A stretch of DNA of 64,000 nucleotides from Davidsoniella eucalypti (taxonomy: Eukaryota; Ascomycota; Sordariomycetes; Microascales; Ceratocystidaceae), in assembly GCA_004009845.1 (NCBI GenBank), contig RMBW01000048.1, forward strand, positions 62,001-126,000, written 5' to 3'. The notes beneath the pieces were generated by a model. The model worked only from the letters and a program-made list of their open reading frames with translations, was not told the DNA's origin and did not search any database. Both the position numbers and the translations under genes were made by a program. Of this stretch, positions 33,705 through 46,397 are shown one piece after another; position 1 is the stretch's first letter, and each line of letters starts with the position of its first letter.

Positions 33705-34030
33705 CCTCCTCCTTTCAGCAACGTAGATTGATAAGAAATGTCACATGACTAGGTGATCCATAGCTCAGAAGTGGATATATATATGTGAATATCAGACATT
33801 TAAAAAGTATAACCATTATTATATAAAACATCGTTGTTTGAAGTGTCGGAAGAAAATAAACGAAAAACCAAGACAAAAAAAGAAAGCATTTATAGTAGAT
33901 GAGAAAACATAGCCTTGAACGCCAGTACTAGTAGATATAATTCCAACATGATCAACCTTAACGCTGACCACATACCCTCACCCTGTAGTTTATTGAGCCA
34001 GTCACTATACATTTATAATCATATCAGTTT
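33705..34030. other. Intergenic region before the PEX14 3' end
   Basis: AT-rich spacer, likely PEX14 3' UTR. Nothing else seen. Confidence 0.55.
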
Positions 34031-35167
34031 CTAGGAGTTTTCAGCGGCTAGTTGCCATGCAGGAATAGCGGCCTTGCCAGTAGCATTGTTGCCAAACGGC
34101 GATGGACGGAAAGAAGGCGGTGTTGAAGCGGAAGGCACCGGAGACACGCCGACGCTAGCATCTACGGCGGCATCAGGAACAGGTTCGGCGATAGGCGACG
34201 GGATAGTAGCGGGCGGGGCCGGAAGGGCCATGGAAGATGTAGGCTGGGAGGTAACACGCGAGATCAAAGTCTTGAGGCTGAGCAACTCCGAGTTGATCTC
34301 CTTGAGGCGAGCATCGGTAGCACTCTTTTGCTCGTCGACAAGATTAGGGATCTTGTTAGTCAGCACGCGGACTTCCTCGCGCAAATCACGCATCTTATCC
34401 TGGCGTTCGCGCGAAGATGTCTTCATCTCGGTGATGACGGAGTCCAGCTCCGCCAGGGCGGCATCGAGTTTCTCGGTACGCTCTTGCTCGGCGGATTTGA
34501 GTTTCTCGGTGTCGGATGCGAGCTGCTCGACGAGGGCGAATGCGCGGTCGAATTGCTCGTCGAGGTGTGTCTTGTCCTTCTCGAGCTGTGATGGCGTAGG
34601 AGGAGCAACGAGGGGATACACATAGCGCTTTACACATGTTAGAACATGAATTATAGAATATCGCATGGGGTGTCTCCAACATACCTTGCCTAGGGCATAT
34701 AAGCCGTAGCCGACGCCACCCATCACAGTGGCCATGATGAACCAGTCTCGCCAGTCCCGCTGTGGAACTGGCGGTGGCTGTTGCGGTTGGTACTGCGCAT
34801 ATCTCTGATATTGTGTATATTGCTGTTGTGGCTGCTGTGTAGGAGGCGGATTTGATGAGGCGACGGCGGTTGCTGGAGGTGCGCTGGCACGAGCAAAGGC
34901 AGCATCGATCTCCTCCTGAGTGAGGTTCTTCTGGCGGAGGAAGGCAACACGGTTCTCGACGGACGACTGAGAAACGCTAGCTTCTCGGAGGACTATGTTG
35001 ACGGGTCATGTTAGGCTACACAGGGAAGATTGGGTGAGTGGCTGATTGGGCATCGGTTGACATACATTGGGTCTAACAGGACGATAATATTAGTTGTATG
35101 ATACAAAGTAGTTTGCGGAAGGGATCAGACTTACGGCAGAAGCCACCAGTTCCTCTCGGATGGCCAT
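34031..35167 (-). CDS. PEX14: Peroxin 14, peroxisomal import docking protein
   Basis: Peroxisome membrane protein that docks the Pex5/Pex7 import receptors. Exons on the minus strand are 35167-35135 (33 nt), 35072-35066 (7 nt), 34992-34685 and 34627-34031, giving 314 residues. The N-terminal receptor-binding domain reads MAIREELVASATQFLREAS, then VENRVAFLRQKNLTQEEIDA, as in the Pex14 N-terminal domain. A Pro/Gln/Tyr-rich linker precedes a hydrophobic segment (WFIMATVMGGVGYGLYALG) ending near residue 116. After the third intron come YPLVAPPTPSQLEKDK and a long coiled coil (about 130-225), then a Pro/Ser/Ala-rich tail. The 7-nt exon 2 is needed to keep frame. It shares a 940-bp divergent promoter with NDC80. 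Confidence 0.92.
35066..35072 (-). other. 7-nt exon of PEX14
   Basis: ACCCAAT (minus strand) sits between the acceptor CTGTTAG and the donor GTATGT. It supplies Thr, Gln and the first base of Phe in the conserved N-terminal helix. The introns either side are 62 and 73 nt with ACTAAT and CTAAC branch motifs. Skipping it shifts the frame. Confidence 0.82.
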
Positions 35168-36105
35168 TATATGTGGTGTGGTGTGGTGCGCTGAGCTAAA
35201 CCACGCTATGTATTTCTATTGTTGCAGTGTTGTATTGGTGTATTTAGTGTGATTGCAAGGCGGAAGCTAAGCAGTTCGCTGGATGGAATGATTGCTAATA
35301 GGGCGGCTGGCGATGGCTCGACTTGGTGAGGAATGCTGGATACAAAGTTCGAAACAGTGAATTTAGTGGCGGGTAGGAGAAAATCAAAACGAATGGACAG
35401 AACGTAAGCAACGCGCCGAGTTGGAGAGACTAAAGAGAACTTATAAAATAAAATAAAAATCACGACGCTTGCTACAAATCAAAGCAAATTGAATTACCGG
35501 AACCGAGGCTGGCTGCGGCTGTCGCAAAAAAGACCAGAGCTCTCTCTCTCTTTTGATTCCGCCCATTAACGCGCTAAGACTGAATCCCAGGCCTGGCTTA
35601 CCAGAGCACTCTTGTTGCCAGCTGGCGAACAGCTGTCGGACCTATAACTATCTGCATTGAAGACACCCATGTATGTCATGTGATCACGCACCTCAGAGCG
35701 AAAGCGGGGCATTCCTAGCCAATCATGAGTCATACAGGGCGCCAGGAAGTTTGTTTACTGTGGCCCGGGCAACACGTCTGGGCCTGTTGTTTTTCGATTC
35801 GATGGTCGATTTCAAGACCGATCAAATGGCTTGACAGCCCCAGCGCTGCAATTTGTTTGCCGTCCCTTTTGGATTTTATTACTCTTAGACTTTATTAAAC
35901 AATCTAGGTATTTATCGCGAAATAATTAGAAAATTAGAACGGAAAAAAAGACCCCTCGCTTTATCTATCCATCGCTACAGGCCATCTTAATCCGGCGTAT
36001 CACTTATCGGTGTATCCTCAGCCACACAAACCTAGCCTACAATCGCATTCATACCGAACATATCCTACTTAGTGCTTCAGAGCAATTGCCCGGCCGACTA
36101 TCGCC
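35168..36105. other. Divergent promoter PEX14 / NDC80
   Basis: About 940 bp between two start codons, no credible ORF. A CT run lies near 35541-35551. No specific element recognised. Confidence 0.55.
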
Positions 36106-38500
36106 ATGTCTCAGGATGGCCTCTGGAGTGTCCGCCGTCCGCGTGAGGTAAGCAACGCCTTTCCCAGTCACACGTTGGTATATCTGTGTAGATCAACATC
36201 GGTTCTATGCGGCACAGTACTATCTACCCGTTCCACGTGACGCTAAATGTATCGTGATCTCTATAGACACTCGCAGGCCTCAACCACAACTCAGCGCTGC
36301 CTCAGCCATCCACATCCAGTCTCAAGCGCACCAGTATGGCTGCCGGCATGAACTTCAACAGCCATAGTCATGCGCGCTCACAGTCAGGCTCGCGCCAATC
36401 GCTTGCCATGTCCCGCCCCAATGTGCCGGTGCGCCCCTCTATGGGACCCAATCTCGCAGATGTTGTCCTCTCGTCCGTCAAGCGCCAGTCGACCTTCCCG
36501 ACCAAGTCTTTTGCCACCCCTTCCATGGGTAGCGGCATGATGGGCATGGGCTCCACGCCGGCCAGCAGTATGCCCATGACCGAAGCCGAGCGACGCAGTA
36601 GTATCTACCGTTCACGAACCTCTACAGCTGGTCATATGCCGCACCAGAGCTTCTTCCAGGCTGCTCCGCAAGTCGCTGGTGTCCCGCGCGATCCGCGCCC
36701 CCTCAAGGACCGGTCATACCAAGCCCGTATAGGCCAGGAACTTATCGAGTACATGGTCCAGTACAACTTTGAGCAGGAGATGAAACACGTCATTTCACAA
36801 AACATCATGAAGTCCCCCACTCAAAAAGACTTCAACTTCATGTTCCAGTGGCTATACCATCGCATTGACCCAAGCCACAAGTTCCAGAAAAATATCGATC
36901 AAGAGGTCCCGCCAATTCTCAAGCAGCTCCGCTACCCCTACGAAAAGTCCATCACCAAGAGTCAAATCGCTGCTGTCGGTGGCCAGAACTGGAGCACCTT
37001 CCTCGGTTTGCTCCACTGGATGATGCAGTTGGCCCAAATGCTTGATGGCTACGCTAGCCATCGCTACGATTCTGCGTGTCTAGAGGCTGGAATCGACGTC
37101 AGCGGTGACCACATTATCTTTGGGTTTCTTAGTTCGGCCTACCGTGATTGGTTAGCCATGGATGAAGATGTCGGTGATGATGATGCCGAGCAACTTCTTG
37201 CTCCGCACGTTAAAAACATGGCTATTGCCTTTCGAAACTCCAACTTGCAATATTCGACTGAGCTCGATGCTTTAGAAGCTGAGAATGCCCGCCTGCAAAA
37301 AGAAATTGAAGAGCTCGAGAAGCAAACACCCGATCCCGCTATGCTTGACAACAACTTCAAAATCATGGAAGAAGACAAGACCAAATTTGAAGAATACAAC
37401 GCACTAGCCATGCAACGCACGGAGAAATATGAGGCTCGCATCACTGTACTTCAGGAAGAGCTTCATAGAACCATGCATGAGCTCAAGGAAGCAGAAGACG
37501 AGCGTCGTGGCTTACAGCGTATCGTCGACGACCAAGGAATCAGCATGCAGGACATTGACCGTATGACTGCTGAAAGAGAACGTCTCCAAAAGGGCATCGA
37601 AGTTTCGTCTGGCCGCTTAGAAGAAGTAAAGAAAAAGGTGGCCGACAGGGAAGCTGATGCCAGCCGGCGTCTCGATGAACTTGAGCGCATGGTCGATAAG
37701 TACAATACTCTCGCATACCAAATTGGTCTTATTCCCGCGTCAGCCACAAACGCCAATGGCCACAACTATGAACTCCAAGTTGTCGTCAACGATTCCGACT
37801 TCACATCGACAAATCTTCTCATGAAGGGCTCGGCAAGCTCAGCTAGTGATAGACTACTGGCCGATGCCATGACAGGGTATCAACCAGCTCATATCCTCAA
37901 TCTTGATTTGCGTGGAAAGGTCAAGAACAACTTCGCCCAACTACGCAAGAACATCTCTGATCGCCGCTCTGAAGCCATGGACGTCATGATGAAGGACCAC
38001 GAATTACTAGATGGCATCAAGGAGGCCATCGAAGACAAGCGCAACGAGGTCGAGGCTCTAGAACATCGAGTCCGTGCGGCTGAAGAGGAGTATGAAAAGA
38101 CCCGTGAGGTTACTACAGCACAGAAGATGGGATCAGATACTCAGATTGAGAAGATGGAGAAGGAGCTCGCCAAAATGCGAGCTGGGCTCTCTGAGTCGGT
38201 CCAACTGATGGAACAGCGTGAAATGAACACCAACATCGAGTATGTAACCCTGTTGTCATCCCCCTTCTCGCATCTCAGTACATCCAAGACTAACCAATCA
38301 CGTCTTACAGATATGAGCAATTGGTGGTTCGAGCCAACGCACTACGTGAAGAGCTACACACAGAAATTGACCGAATGTTGAATGACGTCATCAAGTTCAA
38401 GATTCACGTGCAAAAAAACCTAGACGACTACGAGGGCTTTGTAGCCGATGAGCTCGAAAAAGAATTGGGCAGTGACGAAATTTCAGAGGTTACATCATGA
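36106..38500 (+). CDS. NDC80: Kinetochore protein NDC80 (HEC1)
   Basis: Microtubule-binding subunit of the outer kinetochore Ndc80 complex (Ndc80, Nuf2, Spc24, Spc25). Exons are 36106-36147, 36267-38239 and 38311-38500, giving 734 residues. A basic disordered N-terminal tail (about 1-150, rich in Ser, Arg and Met; the Aurora B target region in the family) precedes the calponin-homology domain (about 150-280): DPRPLKDRSYQARIGQEL, KDFNFMFQWLYHRIDP and NWSTFLGLLHWMMQLAQ. Most of the rest is coiled coil, broken near residues 475-560, and the C-terminal helix pairs with Spc24/25. The first exon encodes only 14 residues (MSQDGLWSVRRPRE), which match the typical fungal start. All three exons join in one frame. 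Confidence 0.95.
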
Positions 38501-38949
38501 TGAACATACTGAGCGCAAGTTTTTTGCATTGTTTTTTATTATTTTGTTTTCATTATTCCAAGGTTAATTTTCGGAAGGGGCTTCATCTTACAATGGCGTC
38601 TTGGTTTCTCTTTTATTGTTCTATTTATCGGACTTATTTTTTCTGTACATTTGGATGGATTGTTGGCTGGCTTTTGCTGTTGATTTCACGAACGATTACC
38701 CCTAACGCGTTGCTTTTTTTTTGTTTTTATTTCGTATCTTATCGTCTTTAGTATCTAACGACTTCAATGACCATATATATCAACATGTTGTATTGAATTC
38801 AATGAACAGCAACGTCACAAATAACGAGTTCTGTGATTCCCTTTTCGGGCTCTTCTTGATATTCACGCCTCTCTAGTGTTTATAGTGCTTCAGAACTCAG
38901 TGATACATCTACCATTTGATATATTTCTCCGAGTTCCATCTAGACTCTC
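38501..38949. other. Convergent intergenic region NDC80 / ERCC1
   Basis: AT-rich and T-rich spacer between two stop codons; it contains an isolated ACGCGT near 38706. No gene seen. Confidence 0.6.
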
Positions 38950-40343
38950 TTACGTTTTTCGTAATCGTGCCAAAGCCGCCGCGACGCCATCGCTCAATGG
39001 CGTATCTTGATTTGGGGGTTTACTTTGTATCTGTAAATCATCTCCATCTAGCGGGCCAGTCTCGCTATTCTCAGTCGCCAACTCTGTAGTTCTATTTTGC
39101 AGAGGCAAAGAAGACGAGGCTTCACTAGAGCCTTTCTGTAGTTCTGCAGCCTTGGTACTGCCCACTGGAATGGCCCGGTTAAGTGCTGCCGCACGTACAG
39201 CCGCTACTGCATTTTCATCAGCCGAGCGACCCGGAACACTCAAGATATCCATCTTATTAGCCTTTCTCGGATAAAACGACTCGTCGACAACCTCCAGCCA
39301 ACGCTTAACTTTCGTGTCACCCCAGCCAGTTATGATGCTCAGTTCGTCTGCATTTGCATTGATGCCTCCCTTAAGACTACCAAAGTTGAGCAACATGGAC
39401 ATGGCCTGGTCACGGTTGACTCCCGGCGTGGCAGTTACAAAAGAGCGGAATCGCTCGACGTAGGTTAAAGAAGCTTGGCCTTTTATAGACTCGAATTTGG
39501 TGTGTTCGGACACTTTGTAGGTCTCGAGATAGTGGGCAGCTTCGGCGAGAGACCAGCAGCAGATGAGCGTCACGTTGTTGACAAGAGAGGTTTTGGCGAG
39601 TTCGCGTAACGAGTCGTGATGATCGGTGATGTCAACCAGGGCGAGGAGGACTCGAAGTTCATAGGCTCCCTTGAGGTCTTGGATGCGCTTGTAGATGTAC
39701 TCTGGGTGTAGTCGGTGATACTTTAAGCTATGGGTAGGTTACAGACGTGAGTAGACTAGCTTCTCATTAACGATATATATATATATATATATACATACCT
39801 CAGAAACAGGGCACATGTAGTTATCCCCAGCACATAGTCCGGAGCAATATCTCCGTATTCCCACGGGCATTTCTTGAAGTAGGTGAGCACTGGGTTTCCC
39901 TTTTGGCGCAACGAGACGACGATGGACGAGCCGGAGCTTGGTTTGCCGATAGGCTGTGGTTTTGGTTGGACTACTCGCGACGCAGAAGCAGAGTTAGAAG
40001 AGCCAGCGGCAGAAGAGACAGACGAGGAAGAGAGAGTAGAAACTTTAGTCGTATTCTTGGTGATAGCTGAAGAAGCTGCTCCTAGTCGTGCCACCGTCGG
40101 TGTCGGCTGCTGGATTTGCGGCTTGGGTTTGGGGACAGACGGTGAAGCCGTCTTCGTAGAGCCAGACGTGTTCAACGTATTACTTGATAAGCTCGAGCTA
40201 CTCTGTGTTGTTTGTAGGGTAGGCCGAGAGCTATGAAGAGGCTGTTTCTGTAATGAAAGCTGTGGTTTTGGAGGAGCTTTTTCGGAACTTTCCAACGCCT
40301 GCATCAGCAAATCATCAGAGAAGTCATCGAATTCATCGTCCAT
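38950..40343 (-). CDS. RAD10: ERCC1/Rad10 structure-specific endonuclease subunit
   Basis: Non-catalytic partner of the XPF/Rad1 nuclease in nucleotide excision repair and single-strand annealing. Exons on the minus strand are 40343-39799 and 39727-38950, giving 440 residues. The N-terminal 130 residues are acidic then Ser/Lys/Pro-rich and disordered. The nuclease-like central domain starts near SIVVSLRQKGNPVLTYF and contains PWEYGDIAPDYVLG, ALFLSLKYHRLHPEYI and LRVLLALVDI. The helix-hairpin-helix pair follows near residues 275-330 (FVTATPGVNRDQAMSML, IITGWGDTKVKRWLEVV). About 110 disordered residues end the protein. The intron (39728-39798) starts with GTATGT followed by a TA repeat. Joining it restores the conserved ALFLSLKYH segment exactly. 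Confidence 0.93.
39772..39793. repeat. AT dinucleotide microsatellite in ERCC1 intron
   Basis: A run of about ten AT units just inside the ERCC1 intron, about 5 bases past the GTATGT donor. Such tracts are prone to length change between strains. Confidence 0.85.
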
Positions 40344-41205
40344 TCTGTCTTTGCTGGGGTTTTATTGCGTAATGTTGGGGAGTTTCGAAGATATTGGGTG
40401 TCCTAGTTTTTGGTGTGTATATGAGATTGAATCCGAAAAGTGACGTCGATTGGCGATCATAGACACCGTTTGCGCCTAGTTTAACGCACTGTTTTTATAT
40501 TAGTATACATATACATTCAGACAGTTTGATACAACCCCTAACACTGTGTATGTAACCCTAAACTATGGTCATCTATACTTGGCTATATTCTTGATGTTTA
40601 TCAACCAGTAGTTAATTACAACATCTATCCCAAAGTATCACATTTTAGCCAGGTCAAGACAGGCTGACCAAGCGAACTCCATAGTAACTTAGAAACAGAA
40701 AAGGAAACTCAAAAGACCGGAAAAGAATGGTCGCACCAACGGATGTCTTGCCAGCCACTACAGATATGTGACAGTATTGGCAGTGTTAGCCACGTTGGAC
40801 ACACTTTACGCCAATGTACAGTACTTTGAGAAGTACTTTGATATTGAAACTGGACCGAAAAAGCTTATCTGAAAACCACAACTATATATTGACGTGTGGG
40901 GTAACTTCCGGCTTGATAGGGCTCCGGCGACCTCTGGTCTCTGGCCGACCACTCGACGATAGTTTAAGTAGCTTGGGCGACATGCTGACGTCACAGAGTA
41001 TCAGGATATATATACTACTGCCAGGCTCTTACAATTGACTTCATTGAGTTCTTACGGCAGGCAAATTGAACTCTATTCACCACGCTTACACAGTGAAAGC
41101 TTAAGCCATCCGCCATCCACCATATACTATTTCAGCCATTACTGCCGTGACACAAAAACGCCTTGTTCTTTTCTCTCGGTGGACCGTCCCTTTCTTCCTA
41201 TATTC
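40344..41205. other. Intergenic region between ERCC1 and the oxygenase pseudogene
   Basis: Promoter side of ERCC1. An AACCCTAA telobox-like motif lies at 40554-40561, about 210 bp upstream of the ERCC1 start. No gene seen. Confidence 0.55.
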
Positions 41206-42336
41206 ATGGCGTCCCGGATCCCCACCATCGACATCGGGCCCTACATCCAAGACACTGCTATCGGTGATTCACGTACAGCCACCGGATCACAGGCAGGCTG
41301 ACAGCGCCACCGCCGCTTCAGAACAGAGGATGAAGTCGTTGGCGCACAGACGCTACAGCCTGGAGCAGCGCCTGATCTCAAAGAGGTGAGCGAACTTATT
41401 CTTACTGCAGTGTCCAAGAAGCACCGAGCAACTCTATTCATGGACCTGAGACTGCTTTAAGATGCTCTACTTCTGTAATTGGGAACGAAATACGGAAAAG
41501 AGGAGAAGGAAAATAGCGAGGCTTCAAGCACAGCAAATAAAACACGCGATATGCGAAAAGTCACTGACTTTCTGCGACTATTAGGGTTTCTCAATCAGCG
41601 AGGATATCGCTCCAAGTCACGCCCTCGCCAGCACAGACAATAGCACGGATAAAGACAGAGACGACGAGCCAAGCTCTGACGCAGACTTCGACTTCATCAG
41701 ACGATCAGCTGAAGTTTATTTCCACGCGGCCCGTGATCTAGCAGTGACGCTACTGCGGATTCTAGCGCGAGGCTTGCCGTATGGCGACGATGTATTCGAC
41801 GATGTATTCGACGATTTCACACAGGAGCCACTGTGCATCTTGAAACTACTGCACTACCCTCCGCAGAGAGAGCTGCGGCTGCCAGACAGTGCAAAGAAGG
41901 CTTTGGGGGCTGGGCAACACACGGACTTTGGACAAGTCAAATCTCCCACAGCGAACGAAACCCTGTTGGATTCTTGGTTGGCTAACTTGCTCGATTCCAA
42001 GGCGCAATCACGTTGCTTCTGCAAGACTCGGTGGGCGGCTTGGAAGTCTTCGACCACGCCTCACAAGAATGGCTTGCGGTGCAGCCAAACTGGTGGTTAA
42101 TATTGGCGACATGCTAGATTCCTGGACAGCCGGGCAATACCGCAGCACGGTGCACCGATCGCTACTCAGTCCCGTTCTTCTTTGATGGCAATGTAGACAC
42201 TCGCTTAGAGTCTCTGGATACACCCAAAGACGGCGCAAAGCCTCCATCTAGGCCCGGGAAAACAGTGCTGGAGCACCTCGTGGAGCGGTTTGGGACTACT
42301 TATAGAACAGACTCTCTACCTGTACTTGTTAGTTAG
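41206..42336 (+). pseudogene. Broken 2-oxoglutarate/Fe(II) dioxygenase (isopenicillin N synthase-like)
   Basis: Remnant of a non-haem iron oxygenase of the DIOX_N/2OG-FeII_Oxy family. Recognisable pieces in order: IPTIDIGPYI (41206 on), VGAQTLQPGAAPDLKE (41335-41385), a likely intron 41386-41584, GFSISEDIAP, LLHYPPQ, AGQHTDFG (iron ligands His and Asp), AITLLLQDSVGGLEVFDH, LVVNIGDMLDSWTAGQYRS with TVHR (distal His) and DRYSVPFFFDGN. Breaks: a TGA at 41299-41301 with roughly 60 family residues missing around it; no GT donor where an intron should follow HTDFG; a frameshift near 42088; another near 42157. The final piece runs open to TAG at 42334-42336. All lesions are consistent with small deletions and point changes in a once intact gene. 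The substrate is unknown. Confidence 0.82.
41786..41809 (+). repeat. 12-bp tandem duplication in pseudogene
   Basis: GACGATGTATTC occurs twice in a row and keeps frame, giving DDVF twice. It may be a slippage event after the gene lost function. Confidence 0.7.
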
Positions 42337-42866
42337 TCCTTGTTAGTCCTTGGCATTCATCACAACCAGCGATCTTCTTCGTCACTAGTACGACTTGTCA
42401 TGGGAAGCTAGGCATGCTACCCTAGCTCTTGGTTTTCCTGCATCTTCGTCCCTTCTAAGCTGCTGTGAAAACGCAACTGGCGTCGTCAGAGGGTTCGTAA
42501 GGCAAGATAATCTCCTGGGATAACAAGCTTGGCAAACGGGCTTGGCTCTGCTGTACAGACACCCCTCCCTTGTAGGGCCGTGTTAGGGTATATAACCCTA
42601 GTATTTGTGAGGTGACAATGTCTATCTGATAAAACAGAGACCAAGAGAAGATACAAAAGAACAGCTAGAGAAATCAAGTCCGCACTTCCTTGTTATGACT
42701 GTGACAAACAGATACTGAATATCAAAGGACGGAAGCATTGCGGGAATACAGCAAGTTCATAGTGTAGATCGCAGTTTGGCCGAAATAAAGATATGAGGAA
42801 GCGTTTCAAGAGGACAGGCAAACATTTGATAATAACAAGAGGACGAGAAAACGGAGTGCAATATCG

Positions 42867-42888
42867 AGACAAAAGACAAAAGACAAAA
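42867..42888. repeat. GACAAAA tandem repeat
   Basis: Three adjacent copies of a 7-base unit in non-coding DNA. Confidence 0.8.
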
Positions 42889-45758
42889 GCAAAGTGTGTT
42901 ACATATTTCTTTTACTATTTAATTTTTGAACTTGTAGTTGCTTTGTTTTCTTCCACTTTCTACTAGCCTTTTGAAATCATAGATATAAAAAAAAAACCAC
43001 GAGAAATTCGAGAGATTATCATAATGACTTGCCAACAGGAAACACTAGCAAAATCCTCCCGAATCCTCAAGAAGAGCATCAAAGCCGAGGAAAAAAAAAA
43101 GAATATCAAGCTGACGACGCTCTATAAAGAACGTACCGAAAAGAGTGTTGAATAATCCCCCCCCCTTTTTTTCTGCTGTGAAGACAGAGGACGTAGGATT
43201 TATTCCTGATATTTTCTTGAGCTTTACTACACTTAATAGTGAGTACTACCAATAGCACAGCCAATAACCAGTGACATCGTGACTTGGTAACCAATGTAGT
43301 ATTAAGCTATCTGCAGTCACTGACTTTGACAACCCAAGCCTAAGATCTGGCCTGCGCCACGTTCGCTTGGACACGACGTAAAAAAGAAAGGAAGAAAAAA
43401 AGTAGGAAAAGTAGCACTTGACGAGCACTTAAGATGCCTGCTATGGCAACGGCCAAGTCAATAATAGTAGCTTTGGTCTTCAAGAGTCCAGATTCATGGA
43501 GTCATAAAGAAGAGGCGCAGGCCGTTTTCATCGTTCGTTCTCTCTTGAGTGTTTTTTTCTTTGACTTGCTCCTAGGCTTTTTTTCTTTTCAGTATTGTTT
43601 TGTTTGCTTCAGCTTGGTGTTAAACGAGCCAGAGTCTATTTCGTTTTTTTTGTTTAATTCTTGATATATACTTGGTTTTTCTTTCTTTTTCTAGTCTAAG
43701 CCGCCCCTATAAGTTGCTTTGAAAACTGCACGATCAAGGCATCATGAGAAGTTTATAACCCCCAAAAAATCGAAGCATGTCGGTCAGTCAGTTCCTGCAA
43801 AGCGAACCTCGGATATAATTTATTTGTATTTTTTTCTAGGCGAAACAACTGATTAATGTGACTGACTTCTGTTTGGTTTGGCCGTTTTTTTCTCTTCTAC
43901 TGGAGACTAGAGACTATAGCTCGTGTTTGATGTCAGTCAGTTTCTTCTGTCTATCAAATCATGCAAAAAGAATAGCAGTGAAAATAAATGGCCCTACTTC
44001 TTCTATAGTTATACAAACTAACCAATCTTATTGATCAGCTGCTTAACAACACCCCTTCTTCACCCCTGGAATTCTCTACGCCCCATGGTTTGCCTCAGAC
44101 GCCAAAGCTTTTCTTTCTCTCTCTTTTCTCTTTTTCTTTTCGTCTCCATGCTATCAGGGCAGTGTTGACCGAAGCTACAGCTACTAGACTTGACTAGTAT
44201 TGCTGTGTCTTGTTTTGGACCGTAACCCTCATGTTTCTCTCACCACAGTGCACTCTATTTGTCTCCTGATCGCCTAACTTTTTCTCGGCTAGTGATAGAA
44301 TCTCAGACTGGCCCCTCTTCTGGCATCAAACACTCAGTACGTACAGATACAGACATACAGACAACCATTATATTATAGACAGTGACCGCAGGAGAAAGCA
44401 CTACTGTAATCACTGCCGTGAAATAAAAGGACGAGGCCGGAAGACGGGTAGCTGCCATATGCATGTCTGTTAGTATGTCCATAGCCGTGATTGGACAAAC
44501 GGGCTTGCTTCAAGTTCTGCAAGGTTGAGGAAATAGGGAGTTGGAGTTGTGGTTTTCTTAGCTTGGTATCGGCGCTGTTACGCAAGTGCCATTTCAAAGC
44601 CATTGTGGAGGTCGTAGTACTAGAACAATAGATGTATTTGTATAGGTATAGTGGTAGAAATAGGCTGACAGTACACGTATACTAGTGTTTCTTTTGCTAC
44701 TGTGACAGTGCCTATTCTGGACTATACACGAATACAGGGGATAATTTGGGTCTACTGACGAACAGTCATGGATTAGCAGTAGAAATAAGTATAGCTGGAA
44801 TTAGAAAAGCTAGAACTGTACATGTACGACTAGGTAGAAGTACATGGTAGTATTAAAATAGCCGTATTGACTAATTATTAATACAGTGTCGTCTATGAAG
44901 GCTGGCCAATGATAAGAAGAAGGAAGGAGGTGCGAAAAGAGCGAGAATGAGAGGCCAAATATGAAAAATGAAGTGACTGACTTGGAAACACGAGGTAGTT
45001 GCCGGGCTAATGCCAGCTGACTAAGACACCTGATAAACAATCTGAAATAAGAGGAACATACAGATACATGTACACTACACACTAAGAATATTTCTATATA
45101 ATTGTAAAAGCTTCAGACAGGCTCGCGTTGTCATGGCCAAGAGTTATGAACAAGTTGAGCATGAAAAAAAAAGGGTGTAAAAAAGTACCGGCAAGCATGT
45201 ATCCCGTTGTTTGACATACTAATGCGTCTGTATAGAATATCAGGATAGAATATCAGACCTCTCTTCCTCTTCTGCGGCTATCCATAAAATGAACAGCCTC
45301 TGTAACGCAACTAGCGGATCCTTGCTAACCCGTTTCAAGACCAACTGCAGAGTCCAAGACGAAGACTGGAGAGAAGAGCCCGAAGAGCTACCGAGAGAGT
45401 CTCGCATAGCAACAAACGGCCAGATCAACTACATCATGGCCGACAGAAGCTAATTAGACGTCCCTAGCAATTGCATTGTTCATTTGATCTTGCTCCATGA
45501 TCACCAGACAAAGCAAACACAGCACGATACCAGCCTTTGGATGGGCTAGTTCCACGGCAGGGCGTCATGAAGTCACTGATATATTTCATATTACATATTG
45601 AGTGTATTGTACATGCATTCTATCGTGTGTTCTCTTGGTCTCGATACACACACCCCCTCCGTTCGATTCCCTTGTTGTCTCTTTTTGCGGCCCCTGTCGT
45701 CTTTCTTACACATGTAGTGTCGCTTGCCGTACTTTGAAGCGGCCCTGTTGCTGCTTTC

Positions 45759-45780
45759 TGTATCTGTATCTGTATCTGTA
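45759..45780. repeat. TATCTG hexamer tandem repeat
   Basis: Three to four adjacent copies of a 6-base unit, with a further copy after a short interruption. Non-coding. Confidence 0.75.
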
Positions 45781-46397
45781 TAATGTATCTGTAGCAGCAG
45801 CAGTCTTCTCAATACCTTTTTGGTGGGCTATCTAGTGACGAGTTCAGGACAAGCCACTAAGATCCCTTGCATCTACTTACTCAGTCACAAGCAGGGGAAA
45901 CTGGGAACTAAAAGCCTAGGATGGGACTAGACTAGACGATTTTGATGGGCTTTTGCTGCGGCAAGAACTGACTGACGCTAGATCTAGGTATTCGCTTCGT
46001 TTTTATTGTTTGATTTTCTTTGTGCTGCCGCGCCACCAAACTAAGCCAAGCAGGAACAAGAAGAAAAGAATTAAAAAAGAATAAAAAAAGAATAAAAAAA
46101 AAGAATATATTTGACCGTCCAAACACAGAATACCGCCATTTGTTAAATATAACCTGCCTCGTCTATCGATTTCCGGTTGTTTCTCTTCTTGACTTTTGCT
46201 TTGCTCATCACCACATCACCACATCATCTTCTTTCTTGTTGTCTTTTCCCCCCTCTCCTACAATCGCTTCTTTGTCTTTGTTATAAAGGGACATCGTCTT
46301 ATAAGCTCTATACATTCACTTTGTAATCTCACGCTCACTTGGTCCCCCTTTGACACTCTCAGCATATATACATACACACAACACAACACATATTACT

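Larger units (their letters stand above)
42337..46397. other. Gene-poor 4-kb region
   Basis: The longest gap in the window. It has T- and A-rich tracts, a GACAAAA repeat at 42867-42888 and a TATCTG repeat near 45759-45780. A frame at 45289-45453 (54 residues, acidic end) has weak protein-like character but no recognisable family. The last kilobase may be the leader and promoter of the Crh-type gene. I saw no transposon ends. Confidence 0.45.

Noticed and set aside
45223..45453. Short plus-strand open frame, 54 codons from its ATG
   Set aside because: Slightly protein-like acidic sequence, but short, with no family, no supporting splice context and an overlapping antisense frame. Left as intergenic.
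45640..45690. GTTCGATTCC, like a tRNA T-loop
   Set aside because: No matching acceptor, D or anticodon stems around it.
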